From Lysinibacillus sp. FSL M8-0337 (GTDB taxonomy: Bacteria; Bacillota; Bacilli; Bacillales_A; Planococcaceae): a stretch of DNA of 64,000 bases. Shown piece by piece: positions 46,238 through 56,949 of this stretch (position 1 is its first letter; every line of letters starts with the position of its first letter). The translations under genes were made by a program, and so were the position numbers. Where the stretch lies: positions 4,154,001 through 4,218,000 of the forward strand of contig NZ_CP151996.1 of the NCBI RefSeq assembly GCF_038593855.1, in the 5' to 3' direction. The notes beneath the pieces were generated by a model, which was given only the letters and a program-made list of their open reading frames with translations, did no database searches and was not told the DNA's origin.

Positions 46238-46429
46238 TTATCTTGAATTCGAGATAATTGTAGCCTGTGGTAATATTAAATTCAAACTTTTTGACTTATT
46301 TATTTCACGGTTTTCACTATTTGGCTGTTCTTGATTATTTTTATAAAAATTTTGAATCGTAAAAACTGAAAATAAACATGCAATGACTAAAACAACAATT
46401 ACAATCCCCACCAATTTTTTACCACTCAT
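46238..46429 (-). CDS. Possible small single-pass membrane protein
   Basis: A 63-residue frame with one N-terminal hydrophobic helix (LVGIVIVVLVIACLFSVF) and a polar tail. GGGGG lies seven bases before the ATG, a fair ribosome binding site. The last codons run through the MhqR operator, so the exact C-terminus is probably not under strong selection. I do not recognise it. Confidence 0.45.
   Translation of the reverse strand: MSGKKLVGIVIVVLVIACLFSVFTIQNFYKNNQEQPNSENREINKSKSLNLILPQATIISNSR
46239..46256. promoter_or_regulatory. MhqR-type operator upstream of mhqD
   Basis: TATCTTGAATTCGAGATA, the exact reverse complement of the azoR operator at 5157-5174 and a near match to the B. subtilis MhqR box. 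Confidence 0.78.
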
Positions 46430-46448
46430 GTCGTTTCCCCCATATTAC

Positions 46449-46913
46449 TTAGTTCTTTTTACGAAAGCCTTCTTCTAGTAAGTATTCTTTTGCAGCATCA
46501 TATGTGCCAAAGGCTTCTTCTAAATTATCTCGATGATAGACATTCCAAGACCGTTGCTCAAACGCAAGCTCCAATTGATCGCCTTCACGATTACGCCAAG
46601 TTTCAATAATCGGCTCTTCTACTTCTTGTTCCTCGCCTAAATAAGTAATGGCATCTTCGATAATGGCACGCAACTGTTGCTCATCATAATCGCGAATATT
46701 GACTAATCCTTTATCATTTGCTTCATTTTCATAGCGCAATAAATCACCTACAAAGACAAAACCATTGCCATTTGGATGCAATTTTTCTACGACAATCGTC
46801 TTTTCAAACAAACTGTCCATATAATGATAATTCACTCGTTTCATCGAAATTTCTTTTTTCGTTAATTCGGAAAACGATTCAATTATCGCTTGTTTTTGTT
46901 CAAATGTTAGCAT
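46449..46913 (-). CDS. Conserved hypothetical protein
   Basis: A 154-residue soluble, acidic protein that I cannot name. It begins LTFEQKQAIIESFSELTKKE and contains LHPNGNGFVFVGDL and GLVNIRDYDEQQLR, which give the impression of a conserved Bacillales protein. A C-terminal segment (WNVYHRDNLEEAFGTYDAAKEYL) looks like a small separate module. The start follows AAAGGAG. No membrane or export signal is visible. Confidence 0.7.
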   Translation of the reverse strand: MLTFEQKQAIIESFSELTKKEISMKRVNYHYMDSLFEKTIVVEKLHPNGNGFVFVGDLLRYENEANDKGLVNIRDYDEQQLRAIIEDAITYLGEEQEVEEPIIETWRNREGDQLELAFEQRSWNVYHRDNLEEAFGTYDAAKEYLLEEGFRKKN

Positions 46914-47108
46914 ATATATGCTCCTTTTCTTTCATTGTAAATACAAGTATAGCTTATTTTCTACATAAATTAACATATAGACATAAAATGCTCATAAAAA
47001 TAACTTCCATTCATTTCGAAGTTATCTTTATGAGCGTAAAGCATGCATACTGCTATATGCCATACATGCCAATGGTCATTTTCTAATTATTCAGGGCTGG
47101 TGACTTTT

Positions 47109-47726
47109 CTATCGATTGTACATTGCACTTTTGGCAAAGCGAATAACATCCGCCACATACAGCTCACGATACGGAACAAATTGTGCCGTACTGACAGGAC
47201 GCACAAGTCGTGCTCGTTTCCCATCTGGGAAATATTCATATCCCTCAATATTTAGTGTGACAGTATTCCCTAAAAAGAATGCTTCGGCTTCATCAAGCTT
47301 TGCTCGAACAACTCCCGAAACTTCCTCATATTGTAGCTCAAATGCGTCCCAATTATCCTCAAACGGGTATAAATAGACATGACAAAATTCATTATCTATC
47401 ATATTTTCAGATACGATGCTACAAGATGTCATCCCCATTTTGACGATGTCTTGAATATTGATTTTTAACCCCAATTCTTCTTTTACTTCGCGTATGCCCG
47501 CTTCTACTGTCTCAACCGCTAATAAATGCCCTGCTGCTGTTATATCTAGCAATCCTGGATAATCCTTCTTTTGCGCACTACGGATTTGGAAATAAATATA
47601 GTTCTCGTTGACAAGCCAGCAGTGAAATGTTTCATGCCACAAGCCCTTCTCATGTACTTCAGCCCGTGTAGCCGTTCCAATTTGTTCATGCTGCTCATTA
47701 AAAACTTTAACAATTTCTTGTTCCAC
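47109..47726 (-). CDS. Nudix hydrolase
   Basis: A 205-residue Nudix protein. The Nudix box runs from GHLLAVETVEAG to REVKEELGL, with the glutamates in place. The N-terminal FNEQHEQIGTATRAEVHEKGLWHETFHCWLV is the pattern of the IPP-isomerase-like subgroup (YfcD), so it may be a phosphohydrolase or an isomerase-like enzyme. The predicted start is GTG. The gap upstream of it to 47740 is only 13 bases from the AI-2E family gene, so they may be co-transcribed. Confidence 0.85.
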   Translation of the reverse strand: MEQEIVKVFNEQHEQIGTATRAEVHEKGLWHETFHCWLVNENYIYFQIRSAQKKDYPGLLDITAAGHLLAVETVEAGIREVKEELGLKINIQDIVKMGMTSCSIVSENMIDNEFCHVYLYPFEDNWDAFELQYEEVSGVVRAKLDEAEAFFLGNTVTLNIEGYEYFPDGKRARLVRPVSTAQFVPYRELYVADVIRFAKSAMYNR

Positions 47727-47739
47727 TTTTATTCGACCC

Positions 47740-48837
47740 CTATACTGACTTCGTAGCCTTTTTCTTTATCGCATTTCGTTCATCATAAATATTCGAAACA
47801 ATTACTTTTAGTACCGCATAGAATGGTACCGCAATAATAATCCCAATAAAGCCTGCTATATTACCTGCTGCTAAAATAATCGTAATAACTGTTAACGGAT
47901 GGATATCAAGCGATTTCCCCATAACATTAGGCGTAATAAAGTTACTATCAATCTGCTGCGCAATAAGTGTAACAACGCATACCCACACAACAAGCATTGG
48001 ATCTTGAATCACTGCTACAATGACTGCTGGCGCAAGGGCAATCCACGGTCCAATAAACGGAATCATATTCATAAAGAAAGCAAAAATCACGAGCAATAAT
48101 GAATACTCTAAGCCAATTATTAAATACCCAACATACATGATAAGTGCTAGTAAAAAACTGATTTGCAGTTGCCCTTGAATATAGCTACGCAATACATCGT
48201 CTATTTCACTTAATGTCTTTTTAATCCATTCACGACGCTCGCCAGTAAAATATTTATAAATGGAAGGCGCAAATTTCTCATGGTCCTTCAACATAAAAAT
48301 GAAGAAAAATGGAATTAAAATCGCTAGTAAAGAAACTGACACCAGTGATTGGATAAATGATACAAGCCATTTACTTGCTACGACAGCAATACTCTGTACA
48401 GAATTGGCTAGATTATCAATAAAATCGGTTATTTGCGGAGGTAAATTATCCTTATTGCTGAACAAGCTAAACACATAATCAGTTGCCTCTTGAATACTTG
48501 AACTAATCAGTGGTGCATTTTTTGCCAGATTATTAAGCTGTGTAGCAATCGGATTACCAATAATCCAACCAAAGCCGACTACTATGGCAATCAGTCCAAC
48601 GACAATTGTTAAAATACTCGACCACCTTGGCCATCTACGCTTTTCTAAAAAACGTTGAATTGGCTCTGTCACATAATACAACACACCCCCAAGTAGTAAC
48701 GGCACAAAAATCGCTTTTAAAATCATAGCAAGCGGTGTGAAAATCCAATGAATCTCTATAAAATATTTAAGTATTAGTAAAACTAGTAAAATCCCTATAC
48801 CTACTTGGAACCATACCTTCCTCGTCACTTTCTTCAC
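47740..48837 (-). CDS. AI-2E family (PerM) transporter
   Basis: A 365-residue membrane protein with about eight helices, of the AI-2 exporter/PerM family. The conserved segments FIPFFFIFMLKDHEKF, FAFFMNMIPFIGPWI and FITPNVMGKSLDIHPLTVI are visible. The family name comes from E. coli TqsA, but many members export other compounds or ions, so an autoinducer role should not be assumed. GTG start after AAAAGGAA. Confidence 0.88.
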   Translation of the reverse strand: MKKVTRKVWFQVGIGILLVLLILKYFIEIHWIFTPLAMILKAIFVPLLLGGVLYYVTEPIQRFLEKRRWPRWSSILTIVVGLIAIVVGFGWIIGNPIATQLNNLAKNAPLISSSIQEATDYVFSLFSNKDNLPPQITDFIDNLANSVQSIAVVASKWLVSFIQSLVSVSLLAILIPFFFIFMLKDHEKFAPSIYKYFTGERREWIKKTLSEIDDVLRSYIQGQLQISFLLALIMYVGYLIIGLEYSLLLVIFAFFMNMIPFIGPWIALAPAVIVAVIQDPMLVVWVCVVTLIAQQIDSNFITPNVMGKSLDIHPLTVITIILAAGNIAGFIGIIIAVPFYAVLKVIVSNIYDERNAIKKKATKSV

Positions 48838-48986
48838 TTCCTTTTATCACAGTTACTGAAAATACTACTTATATATTAACCATTTCGCAAGTATCCTAGT
48901 ATCTATTACAAAGATAACAAGCAAAAAAACAACTTATCTTGGACAATTTTTATAGAAAACACTCTCAAGTAGCTCCGTTGGGACAA

Positions 48987-49171
48987 AGAGAAAAAGTGTT
49001 AGATTGACAGCCATCAATCTAACACTTTTTCTCTATCGTTGATGTCCGCTACTGCGGTGCTTTCCGCGGGCACACACGTAAGCCGCAACCCTCGCTTACG
49101 CGCTGAATGCCAGCGTCTTACGCTGTGTGCGTTCTGAGCAGGGGTCACCGCCTTTTGCTACCATCAACTAG
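48987..49171 (-). repeat. Full copy of the ~180-bp hairpin repeat
   Basis: A 21-bp stem (48987-49007 with 49014-49034), then the GC-rich arm in the opposite orientation to the 32.6-kb copy (GTCCGCTACTGCGGTGCTTTC, GTAAGCCGCAACCCTCGC, GGTCACCGCC), ending CATCAACTAG. It lies 3' of the M3 peptidase gene. Confidence 0.9.
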
Positions 49172-49213
49172 CGTTCTTTGCGGAACTTGTTCTACTAAGT
49201 CATAAAACAGGTT

Positions 49214-50911
49214 CTACAACTTTGTATCATCCACTGAATTTAAGTAATCCTCAATCACACCGATTACTGATTCTACACAGCCATCCTCAAACGGTGAAAT
49301 TAGGCCAGCTTCCTTCACAAGCTTTGTAAATGACATAGAGCCGCCTAAGCCACATAAATGGATATAATCCTTCCAAGCAGCGTCAAACTCTTCACGTGAG
49401 CGTTTCCAGAATTGGAACGCACAGATTTGCGCTAATGTGTAGTCAATATAATAGAATGGACTTGCATAAATATGTGCCTGACGTTGCCATATACCACCTG
49501 ACTCTAAGTAGCTATTGCCATCATAGTCACGGTGTGGTAAATAGGTTTGCTCGATTTTTTTCCATGCAGCTTTACGCTCAGCAGGCGTCATCTCTGGATT
49601 TTCATAAATAACATGTTGGAATTCATCAACAGCAACACCGTAAGGAAGAAATAATAAGCCACTGCTTAAATGTGTAAATTTATATTTCTCCGTGTCTTCT
49701 TTGAAGAATAGTTCCATCCAAGGCCATGTGAAAAACTCCATACTCATCGAATGGATTTCGCATGATTCATAGGTTGGCCATAAATATTCAGGGATGCCAA
49801 TATCACGGCTTGAGAATACTTGGAAGGCATGTCCAGCCTCATGTGTTAACACATCAATATCACCTGATGTCCCGTTAAAGTTCGAGAAAATAAATGGCGA
49901 ATGGTAATTTTCAATAAATGTACAATAGCCGCCACTTTCTTTCCCCTTTTTCGCTACTAAGTCCATTAAGTCATGGTCAATCATAAAGTTGAAAAATTCA
50001 CCCGTTTCAGGAGATAATTCTTCATACATTTTTTTACCGTTTGCCACAATCCAATTTGCGTCACCTTTTGGCGTAGCATTACCTGTTAAGAAGTTTAACG
50101 CTTCATCATAAAACTTTAGTTCGGGAATCCCGATTCGCTTTGCTTGACGCTCAAATAGTTTTGTTGCAACTGGCACGATTAAATCACGCACTTGGTCACG
50201 GAATTTCTTAACCATTTCAGCATTATAATCAATTCGGTTCATACGGATATAGCCAAGCTCCACATAATTTTGATAGCCTAATTTTACAGCAATTTCATGA
50301 CGCACTTTGACTAGCTCATCATATAAGCGATCAAATTCCGCTTCATGCTCAGCAAAGAAGCCAAAACGAGCTTCTGTAGCAGCCTTACGCATTGCTCGAT
50401 CTGTCGATTCTGTATAAGGGCCTAATTGGGCTAGCGTTAATGTTTCGCCGTTAAAGTCGATTTGTGCTGAAGCAACTAGTTTATTATATTCTGATACTAG
50501 TTTGTTTTCCTTTTGCATTAAATCAATGACTTTCGGTGAAAATCCTTTAATTTGATAGGATGCTAAATCAAATAACTGTTGCCCCCATTTTTCCTCTAAC
50601 TGCTCGCGGAATGGTGAAGCGATTAATGCTTTATAATATTCGGTTGTGATTTCTTCTAGCTCAGGGCCTACTTCATCAAAATAGTCACGTTCTTCTTGAT
50701 AAAATGAATCGTGGGTATCAATCGATGCTCGAATGTAGACGAGGTTAGCCATTGTCGCATATTCATTACTTAGTTCATTTAATTTTTCGATTAGCTCGCT
50801 TTGTGCCTCAACCGTTTGTGCTTCTTTAAATTGCTCGATTAAAGCTAACTGTTGCTCTTTCATCGCCTCCACGTTCGGACGACTGTATACATAATCTTTA
50901 AACGTTGTCAT
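49214..50911 (-). CDS. M3-family oligoendopeptidase
   Basis: A 565-residue zinc oligopeptidase (PepF/M3 family) that breaks short peptides in the cytoplasm. The zinc motif HEAGH is at about 357-361, and the third ligand lies in YESCEIHSMSMEFF just after. ATG 50911 has GAGGG seven bases upstream; a longer frame begins 51 bases earlier without a site. The nearby POT transporter could supply its substrates, but the two genes are 15 kb apart. Confidence 0.93.
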   Translation of the reverse strand: MTTFKDYVYSRPNVEAMKEQQLALIEQFKEAQTVEAQSELIEKLNELSNEYATMANLVYIRASIDTHDSFYQEERDYFDEVGPELEEITTEYYKALIASPFREQLEEKWGQQLFDLASYQIKGFSPKVIDLMQKENKLVSEYNKLVASAQIDFNGETLTLAQLGPYTESTDRAMRKAATEARFGFFAEHEAEFDRLYDELVKVRHEIAVKLGYQNYVELGYIRMNRIDYNAEMVKKFRDQVRDLIVPVATKLFERQAKRIGIPELKFYDEALNFLTGNATPKGDANWIVANGKKMYEELSPETGEFFNFMIDHDLMDLVAKKGKESGGYCTFIENYHSPFIFSNFNGTSGDIDVLTHEAGHAFQVFSSRDIGIPEYLWPTYESCEIHSMSMEFFTWPWMELFFKEDTEKYKFTHLSSGLLFLPYGVAVDEFQHVIYENPEMTPAERKAAWKKIEQTYLPHRDYDGNSYLESGGIWQRQAHIYASPFYYIDYTLAQICAFQFWKRSREEFDAAWKDYIHLCGLGGSMSFTKLVKEAGLISPFEDGCVESVIGVIEDYLNSVDDTKL

Positions 50912-50992
50912 AGAAGTACCCTCTTTCTGTCGTTTAGTCATTATATTTCTATTATATGCCAAATATATAAAGGAAAGAAAGTAAATATATTA

Positions 50993-51568
50993 TTAATGAC
51001 CAATGATATATGTTTTTAATAATGCCGCTCTTTCACGTAGTCTTAACTTCGCTTCCACAGATTTTGGGGTTTTGGCAACAACGACATCTGCCTCTAAATC
51101 AAGCTTCTTCGCTAAATACTTCGCTCGTTGTAAATGGAAATCATTCGAGACAATCGTAATTTGCTTTGTCCCTGCTGGTAGTAATTCTTTTGAAAATAAT
51201 AAGTTTTCATAGGTCGATGTGGATTGCTCTTCCATTAAAATTCGTTCAGCTTCAATGCCCTTCTCTTCTAGGTAGGTAAACATTGCAGATGCCTCTGTTC
51301 TATCCTCATCTGTTCCCTGTCCACCCGAGACGATTACCTTAACATGTGGGTATTTATTGAGGTAGGTTACAGCCTCTTCCAATCTACTTTTTAAAGATAG
51401 TGATAATACACCACCTGGCTTTACTTTTGCTCCAAGCACGATAACATATGGTGCCGTTCCATCTGCAACTGGCTGTATGCCTTGTTTCAATTCCTGTCCT
51501 AACCATATATAAAGAGCACTACCTATACAAACAACAATTATAATGCCTCCCACTAGCCACCTTTTCAC
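50993..51568 (-). CDS. YdcF/SanA-like DUF218 membrane protein
   Basis: A 191-residue protein with one N-terminal helix (LVGGIIIVVCIGSALYIWLG) and an outside DUF218 domain (PYVIVLGAKV, VIVSGGQGTDEDRTEA, STSTYENLLFSKEL, TIVSNDFHLQRAKYLA). Such proteins have been linked to envelope integrity and vancomycin sensitivity in other bacteria (SanA, ElyC). GTG 51568 is eight bases after AAAGGGG and gives the best start. Confidence 0.87.
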   Translation of the reverse strand: MKRWLVGGIIIVVCIGSALYIWLGQELKQGIQPVADGTAPYVIVLGAKVKPGGVLSLSLKSRLEEAVTYLNKYPHVKVIVSGGQGTDEDRTEASAMFTYLEEKGIEAERILMEEQSTSTYENLLFSKELLPAGTKQITIVSNDFHLQRAKYLAKKLDLEADVVVAKTPKSVEAKLRLRERAALLKTYIIGH

Positions 51569-51604
51569 ATGCAACACCCCTTTATACTAACAACGTCTTG
51601 CCTA

Positions 51605-51644
51605 TAAAAAAGATGCTTGTACAAGGAATACTGTACAAGCATCT
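51605..51644 (-). terminator. Terminator after chemoreceptor 1
   Basis: A 13-bp perfect stem AGATGCTTGTACA (51611-51623 with 51632-51644). The minus strand continues into TTTTTTATAG. Confidence 0.88.
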
Positions 51645-51650
51645 AAATGG

Positions 51651-53393
51651 TTATCTTATTGTAAAGCGTTGAATAGATTCCTGTAATGCTGAAATTTCGT
51701 CTGTTAAATCATTGGATGATTCGCTAACAAGCTGAATAGCTCTCTGTTGCTCGTCAACAGATGCCGTGACTTCTTCAGAGGAAGCGGCATTTTTCTCACT
51801 AATTAGCGCGATGCTTTCAATCGATTGCATAATATCTTCTTTAGAGCTATTTAAATATTCTACGCCCGCCGTCATCTCTCCAATATTTACTATAATCTCT
51901 CCGACAGACGCTTCTATTTCATTAAATGAAGATTCCATTATACTAACTGAATTATTTTGCTCACGGACAATGATACTTGTTTTTTTCATCTCATCGTTTA
52001 CTAAGTTCGTTTCACTTTCAATCCCTCGTAACGTTGTGCGTACTAAATCTGTTGCAACAGATGTTTGATCTGCTAGCTTACGTACTTCCTCGGCTACTAC
52101 AGCAAAGCCTTTGCCATGCTCCCCAGCACGTGCCGCTTCAATCGATGCATTTAATGCAAGAAGATTCGTTTGATCGGAAATTTCATTGATAGTGCCCACA
52201 ATACCTTCAATTTCTCTTACTTTAACAATTAAGCTATTGAACACTGTTTGAACACTATTAATAAGCGCTGACGATTCTTGTGATTTGTGTTTTAAACTGT
52301 TTAAATTCACAAGCCCTTCTTCATTGGACTGTTTCATTTTTTGAGAAGCATCCAACATTAATTCATTTTTATCATGTAGCTCTACAATTTGCTGTGCAAA
52401 TGCAATCGCTGTACGATTCGTATCTTCTGCATCTGATGCTTGTTTCACTGCTCCTCTTGATACCTCATTAATCGCTTTCACAATTTCATCACCGTAAGCA
52501 TTAGTCTCCTCCGCAACGGCTGTTAAATTGGATGAAGTAGATTGAATTTCAACAATGGCTTCTTCAACATCTGTAATTAATGTCTTTAATTGATCTACCA
52601 TTTCATTAAAGCCTGTGTTTAATTGCCCAATCTCATCTGATCGTTGTAGGTTTTCAATTTCTACCGTTAAATTACCTTGTGCCACTTCATGAACACGCTT
52701 CGATAATTTTTTAACCGGTAAAGCCAGATGTCTAGATACAAAAATTACAATAACGGTACCAATAATAATGGCGCCCAATAACGTTAGACCAATAACCAAT
52801 AACAGTGAATTGGCTTCCTTATTAAAATCTTGCATATATGTACCAGATGCTACGATCCATCCCCAATGCGGATCTTTTGCAGAGTAAATGATTTTATCCG
52901 CTAATACGTCCTGACCTGGAAGTGTAAACTCATATTCCGTAAAGCCACCGCCTTCTATTGCTCGCTCGGTTACATCACGAATAAAGTACTTTCCACTGCT
53001 ATCTTGATCATCCCACAAGTTATCCCCTTCGCGAGTAGGATGCGTTGTTAACGTTCCTTTGTCGTCTAAAACATAGATATAACCATACTCTCCTAGATTA
53101 CCAGGATAATTTATTGGTCGTTTTCCCTCACTATCCTTTGGACCAAGCAGCGCTTCTCGTACTCTTTCCTGCGCAACCTCCAAAGGGATGTCACCTTTTT
53201 CTACACTTTCATTTGCAAGTTCGATTAATTGCAAAGTAGACTCAACACTATTTTGAATAACTTGTTCGCCTAAACCTTCCATACCATCCTTTGCTTTCCC
53301 ATAACTGACTATACCAATGATTAAGCTCGGCACTATTAGTAATGCCATTGAAACGATAATTAATTTCCCCTGTATTGAACGTAAAAATTTCAT
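51651..53393 (-). CDS. Methyl-accepting chemotaxis protein with Cache sensor
   Basis: A 580-residue chemoreceptor. The helices at about 11-30 and 196-218 flank an outside single-Cache domain with [17 protein letters not shown] and [17 protein letters not shown], typical of sCache_2. HAMP is at about 219-275, followed by a methylation and signalling coiled coil with the hairpin tip [21 protein letters not shown]. The ligand may be a small organic acid as in other sCache_2 receptors. It is separated from chemoreceptor 2 by a terminator. Confidence 0.92.
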   Translation of the reverse strand: MKFLRSIQGKLIIVSMALLIVPSLIIGIVSYGKAKDGMEGLGEQVIQNSVESTLQLIELANESVEKGDIPLEVAQERVREALLGPKDSEGKRPINYPGNLGEYGYIYVLDDKGTLTTHPTREGDNLWDDQDSSGKYFIRDVTERAIEGGGFTEYEFTLPGQDVLADKIIYSAKDPHWGWIVASGTYMQDFNKEANSLLLVIGLTLLGAIIIGTVIVIFVSRHLALPVKKLSKRVHEVAQGNLTVEIENLQRSDEIGQLNTGFNEMVDQLKTLITDVEEAIVEIQSTSSNLTAVAEETNAYGDEIVKAINEVSRGAVKQASDAEDTNRTAIAFAQQIVELHDKNELMLDASQKMKQSNEEGLVNLNSLKHKSQESSALINSVQTVFNSLIVKVREIEGIVGTINEISDQTNLLALNASIEAARAGEHGKGFAVVAEEVRKLADQTSVATDLVRTTLRGIESETNLVNDEMKKTSIIVREQNNSVSIMESSFNEIEASVGEIIVNIGEMTAGVEYLNSSKEDIMQSIESIALISEKNAASSEEVTASVDEQQRAIQLVSESSNDLTDEISALQESIQRFTIR

Positions 53394-53551
53394 GCTTTAC
53401 ACCCCTTTTTACTTCGTTCATTTAAAGCATTAATATTAATCTATATTATGGAATGGTTTTATAGTTTACACAATATGTATTTCACAATAAATGTGTAGAA
53501 TACTCACCTTTTCGTTTAAATATGCTAATATACACATTTTTTCGCACAGAA

Positions 53552-53600
53552 AAAAAACTATCTTTCTACAGGGATACAATGCGTAGAAAAATAGTTTTTT
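53552..53600 (-). terminator. Terminator after chemoreceptor 2
   Basis: A long stem of 18 positions with one mismatch (53552-53569 with 53583-53600); the minus strand runs into TTTTTTTC. Confidence 0.85.
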
Positions 53601-53608
53601 GATATTCT

Positions 53609-55357
53609 TTATAATTTAAATGTATTAATCGCTTCAATTACTTCCTTAGATGTGCGTTCCAAAATTTCTACTACTTCATTTAATTCTGAAACCATTGCCA
53701 CCTGTAAATCTGAAGCAGTTGCAACTTCTTTCGTACCTAAGGCACTTTGCTGCGCAATATTTTGCATTTGCTCTATCGTCGCTAAGATTTCTTCTGAACC
53801 GGCTGACATTTCTTCGATTACTGCAGAGTCATCTTGAATTTTATTGTTAACCATTGCAACCGATTGTAAAATTTGTGAAAGGCTTGTACCAATTTGTTGC
53901 ACCGCTTCATTCCCCGCTTGCACATCTTCCGTACTTTGTGCCATTTCAGAAAGAGCACGGTCCGTAATATCTTTAAAGCTTACTAAATGTTTTTGAATAT
54001 CATCAGCAGAAGTCTTAGACATTTCAGCCAACTTACGTACTTCATCCGCTACTACTGCAAAGCCTTTTCCAGCTTCTCCAGCTCTCGCCGCTTCAATAGC
54101 AGCATTTAATGCAAGTAGGTTTGTTTGATCGGCAATATTGGTAATAACTAGCACCATATCTTCAATTGAACGGAATTTATTGCCCATCTCTTCAACATGT
54201 CCTGCTGTACGCAACACAGAAGATTCAACATTTTGGATTTGCGAAATAACCTCTTGTGAATGGTTTACATTGGACTCTACTAATCCCGTCATGGCACTGG
54301 AAGACTCAGCGATTTCGGAAGTTGTATCAGCTAAACGTTGGATGCCAATGGACATTTCATTCATTGTTAACAAAACCTCATTATTGTTTTGCTGGTGCTG
54401 TTCACTACCTGCCGCAATTTCAATAATACGGTCTGCAATTTTTGAGTTTGATGCTTCAACCTGCTGTGAAGTAGCATCTATTTTGCCTACAACTTCTCGT
54501 AAAGCAACCGTGCGAAGCTGAATCGTTTGGAAAGTGTCTTTTAATTTTATCAGCGATTCCTTAAAAGCATTGGCGAAAACGGCAATTTCATTTTTACCTT
54601 TAAACTGTAGTTTTTCGACTGCTTCGGTTGCTTGAACAATATCACCGCGTGCAAAGCATTCAGCAGCTTCACCTAAAGAACTAAGTGGTTTTAATGAACG
54701 GTTAATATAACGATACATGATGTACATTCCAACCAGAGTTAATACTAACATAATCGCAATAAGGGCTGGTAAAACTGAAGTTAATACAGTATTCGTTACG
54801 CCACTTACTTGTGTCGCCTCAATATCTACACCAACAAAGGCAACAATCGTACCGGATTCATCTTTTAATGGCACCGTACCCGATAAATAATCTCCAAAGT
54901 CACTATGTAATATTGCGGAATAATAGCTACCTGTCGCCATTACTTTTTCAAGATCCTTATAGTAAGTAGAAGATGATTCCGAATTAATAGCACCTGCATT
55001 TTCTTGGTCATCATTAGGCATACCATCTACTAAAAATCTTACTTTCTGATCTTCCTTTGGTACCGCAAATGTATAAGCATAAAGCACGCCATTTTTTTCT
55101 CGTAAATCGTTTAATTGCTCTCTTAGCTCCCAGTAAAGTTTAGACTCCGATGGTTTTTTCGAAAGCTCAATATAATCGTCCGCATTTAACTGTTTTGCAA
55201 TGTTTTCTGCTACCGCTACTGCCTGCGAGCCCATTGTTTTATTTACAGATGATTTCGCCGTGTAAATCGTCGTGACGATAAAACCAATTAATAAAGCGAC
55301 TAATGTCATTAATGAAATTAAAATAATTTTATTACTTAACTTATTTGCTCTGCTCAT
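53609..55357 (-). CDS. Methyl-accepting chemotaxis protein with Cache-like sensor
   Basis: A 582-residue chemoreceptor with helices at ~11-32 and ~193-215, a Cache-like sensor between them ([31 protein letters not shown]) and a long signalling domain with [21 protein letters not shown] at the tip. The sensor differs from that of the neighbouring receptor, so the pair should detect different ligands. Start follows GAAGGAAAG. Confidence 0.92.
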   Translation of the reverse strand: MSRANKLSNKIILISLMTLVALLIGFIVTTIYTAKSSVNKTMGSQAVAVAENIAKQLNADDYIELSKKPSESKLYWELREQLNDLREKNGVLYAYTFAVPKEDQKVRFLVDGMPNDDQENAGAINSESSSTYYKDLEKVMATGSYYSAILHSDFGDYLSGTVPLKDESGTIVAFVGVDIEATQVSGVTNTVLTSVLPALIAIMLVLTLVGMYIMYRYINRSLKPLSSLGEAAECFARGDIVQATEAVEKLQFKGKNEIAVFANAFKESLIKLKDTFQTIQLRTVALREVVGKIDATSQQVEASNSKIADRIIEIAAGSEQHQQNNNEVLLTMNEMSIGIQRLADTTSEIAESSSAMTGLVESNVNHSQEVISQIQNVESSVLRTAGHVEEMGNKFRSIEDMVLVITNIADQTNLLALNAAIEAARAGEAGKGFAVVADEVRKLAEMSKTSADDIQKHLVSFKDITDRALSEMAQSTEDVQAGNEAVQQIGTSLSQILQSVAMVNNKIQDDSAVIEEMSAGSEEILATIEQMQNIAQQSALGTKEVATASDLQVAMVSELNEVVEILERTSKEVIEAINTFKL

Positions 55358-55447
55358 ATTTTTGGCACACTTTCCTTCTTCATTTTGCTAGTATAATAAC
55401 TAATTATTACCTAAAAATTTATTTTTTCAACTATTTTGACTTTAATA

Positions 55448-56743
55448 CTATAATATTATTACTACCCAAGCGCATAATGAGAGTAATGTAACAAGCAGTG
55501 TCGGGATCGTTAGGATAATACCTATTTTAAAGTACTGCCCCCAACTAATTTTAATACCTTTTTGTGCCAATATATGCAGCCATAACAATGTAGCTAAGGA
55601 ACCAATCGGCGTTATTTTCGGCCCTAGATTCGTGCCTATAACATTAGCATAAATAAGTCCTGCTTTGATTGTTCCTGTTGCACTTGTTTCAGCAATAGCT
55701 AAAGCATCTATCATCACCGTCGGCAAATTATTCATAACTGCTGATAAAATGGCTGCTACAAACCCCATCGTTAGCGTCGCTACAAATAAGCCTTCCTGAA
55801 CGGCATACTCTAACAAATCGGCTAACACCCCCGTAAGCCCTACATTTTTCAAACCATAAACGACTACGTACATTCCTATTGAAAAGAACACTATACTCCA
55901 CGGGGCACCTTTCATAACCCTCTGCGTATCAATATTTTTACTTCTCTGTGCCAACCATAAAAAAATTATCGCAACACTACATAAAATAAATGACACTGGA
56001 ATAATAAAATATTCACTAAATAAAAACCCAATTAATAATATTGCTATAACGTACCACGAGATGTGGAATAATTTTTTATCTCGAATGGCAACAGTTGGTT
56101 GAACCACCGCCTCCATCGAGTACTGCTTCGGAATAGCCTTTCTGAAAAAAACATATAGCACGAGTATACTAGCTATTAAAGAAACGATATTCGGCACTAC
56201 CATATGCACCGCATATTCTGTAAAGCCAATATCAAAAAAATCCGCTGATACAATATTTGTTAAATTACTAATCACCAGTGGTAATGATGTTGTATCTGCT
56301 ATAAATCCACTTGCAATAATAAACGGAAAAACTTTTTGCTCTGTTAAGTTTAACTTTCGTACCATCGCTAATACGATTGGCGTTAATATCAATGCTGCAC
56401 CATCGTTCGCAAATAGTGCTGAAACAATCGCTCCTAAGCAACCTATATAGATGAATAAGCGAATGCCACTACCTCTTGCAAGTCGTGCCATATGTAATGC
56501 AGCCCATTCAAAAAATCCGATTTCATCCAAAATAAGAGAAATAATAATAATGCCTATAAATGATAATGTAGCATTCCACACAATGTCAGTTACCGCCACG
56601 ACATCATGCCATGTTACAACCCCCAACATTAAGGCAAATGCTGCACCGATACAGGCAGACCATCCAATAGATAATTTACGTGGTTGCACAATGACTAAAA
56701 ATAACGTCACTAAAAAAATAACGATTGCGAATAAGGTTTGCAC
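55448..56743 (-). CDS. arsB: ArsB-type arsenite/anion permease
   Basis: A 431-residue protein with about eleven helices, of the ArsB/NhaD ion-transporter superfamily. Segments [19 protein letters not shown] (here ALFANDG) and [15 protein letters not shown], plus [18 protein letters not shown], are characteristic of ArsB. GTG 56743 just after GGGGGAG is the likely start. No arsR, arsC or arsA lies next to it, so the substrate assignment rests on sequence alone and another anion is possible. Confidence 0.82.
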   Translation of the reverse strand: MQTLFAIVIFLVTLFLVIVQPRKLSIGWSACIGAAFALMLGVVTWHDVVAVTDIVWNATLSFIGIIIISLILDEIGFFEWAALHMARLARGSGIRLFIYIGCLGAIVSALFANDGAALILTPIVLAMVRKLNLTEQKVFPFIIASGFIADTTSLPLVISNLTNIVSADFFDIGFTEYAVHMVVPNIVSLIASILVLYVFFRKAIPKQYSMEAVVQPTVAIRDKKLFHISWYVIAILLIGFLFSEYFIIPVSFILCSVAIIFLWLAQRSKNIDTQRVMKGAPWSIVFFSIGMYVVVYGLKNVGLTGVLADLLEYAVQEGLFVATLTMGFVAAILSAVMNNLPTVMIDALAIAETSATGTIKAGLIYANVIGTNLGPKITPIGSLATLLWLHILAQKGIKISWGQYFKIGIILTIPTLLVTLLSLCAWVVIIL

Positions 56744-56907
56744 AATTCTCCCCCTTAATAAATTTCCACATTTGCTTATCAATGCCCATTATCACCCGAG
56801 CATACGCAAAAAGCACCTTCTTTAACCTATGGTATCCACTGATTTTTAATCTTTATGAGACGAAACTCTTTTAGAGTTGGAGGGCTTTTTGCTGGAGTAT
56901 GTAAAAA

Positions 56908-56931
56908 CCAGTAGCAATGGTTTGCTACTGG
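56908..56931 (-). terminator. Terminator after yebC
   Basis: A 10-bp stem CCAGTAGCAA/TTGCTACTGG; the minus strand continues GTTTTTAC. Confidence 0.85.
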
Positions 56932-56949
56932 CCTGACTGATAATAAAAA

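Noticed and set aside
47740..48837. AI-2 quorum-sensing exporter linked to comQXPA
   Set aside because: The AI-2E family name does not establish AI-2 transport, and the gene is 25 kb away with no shared signal.
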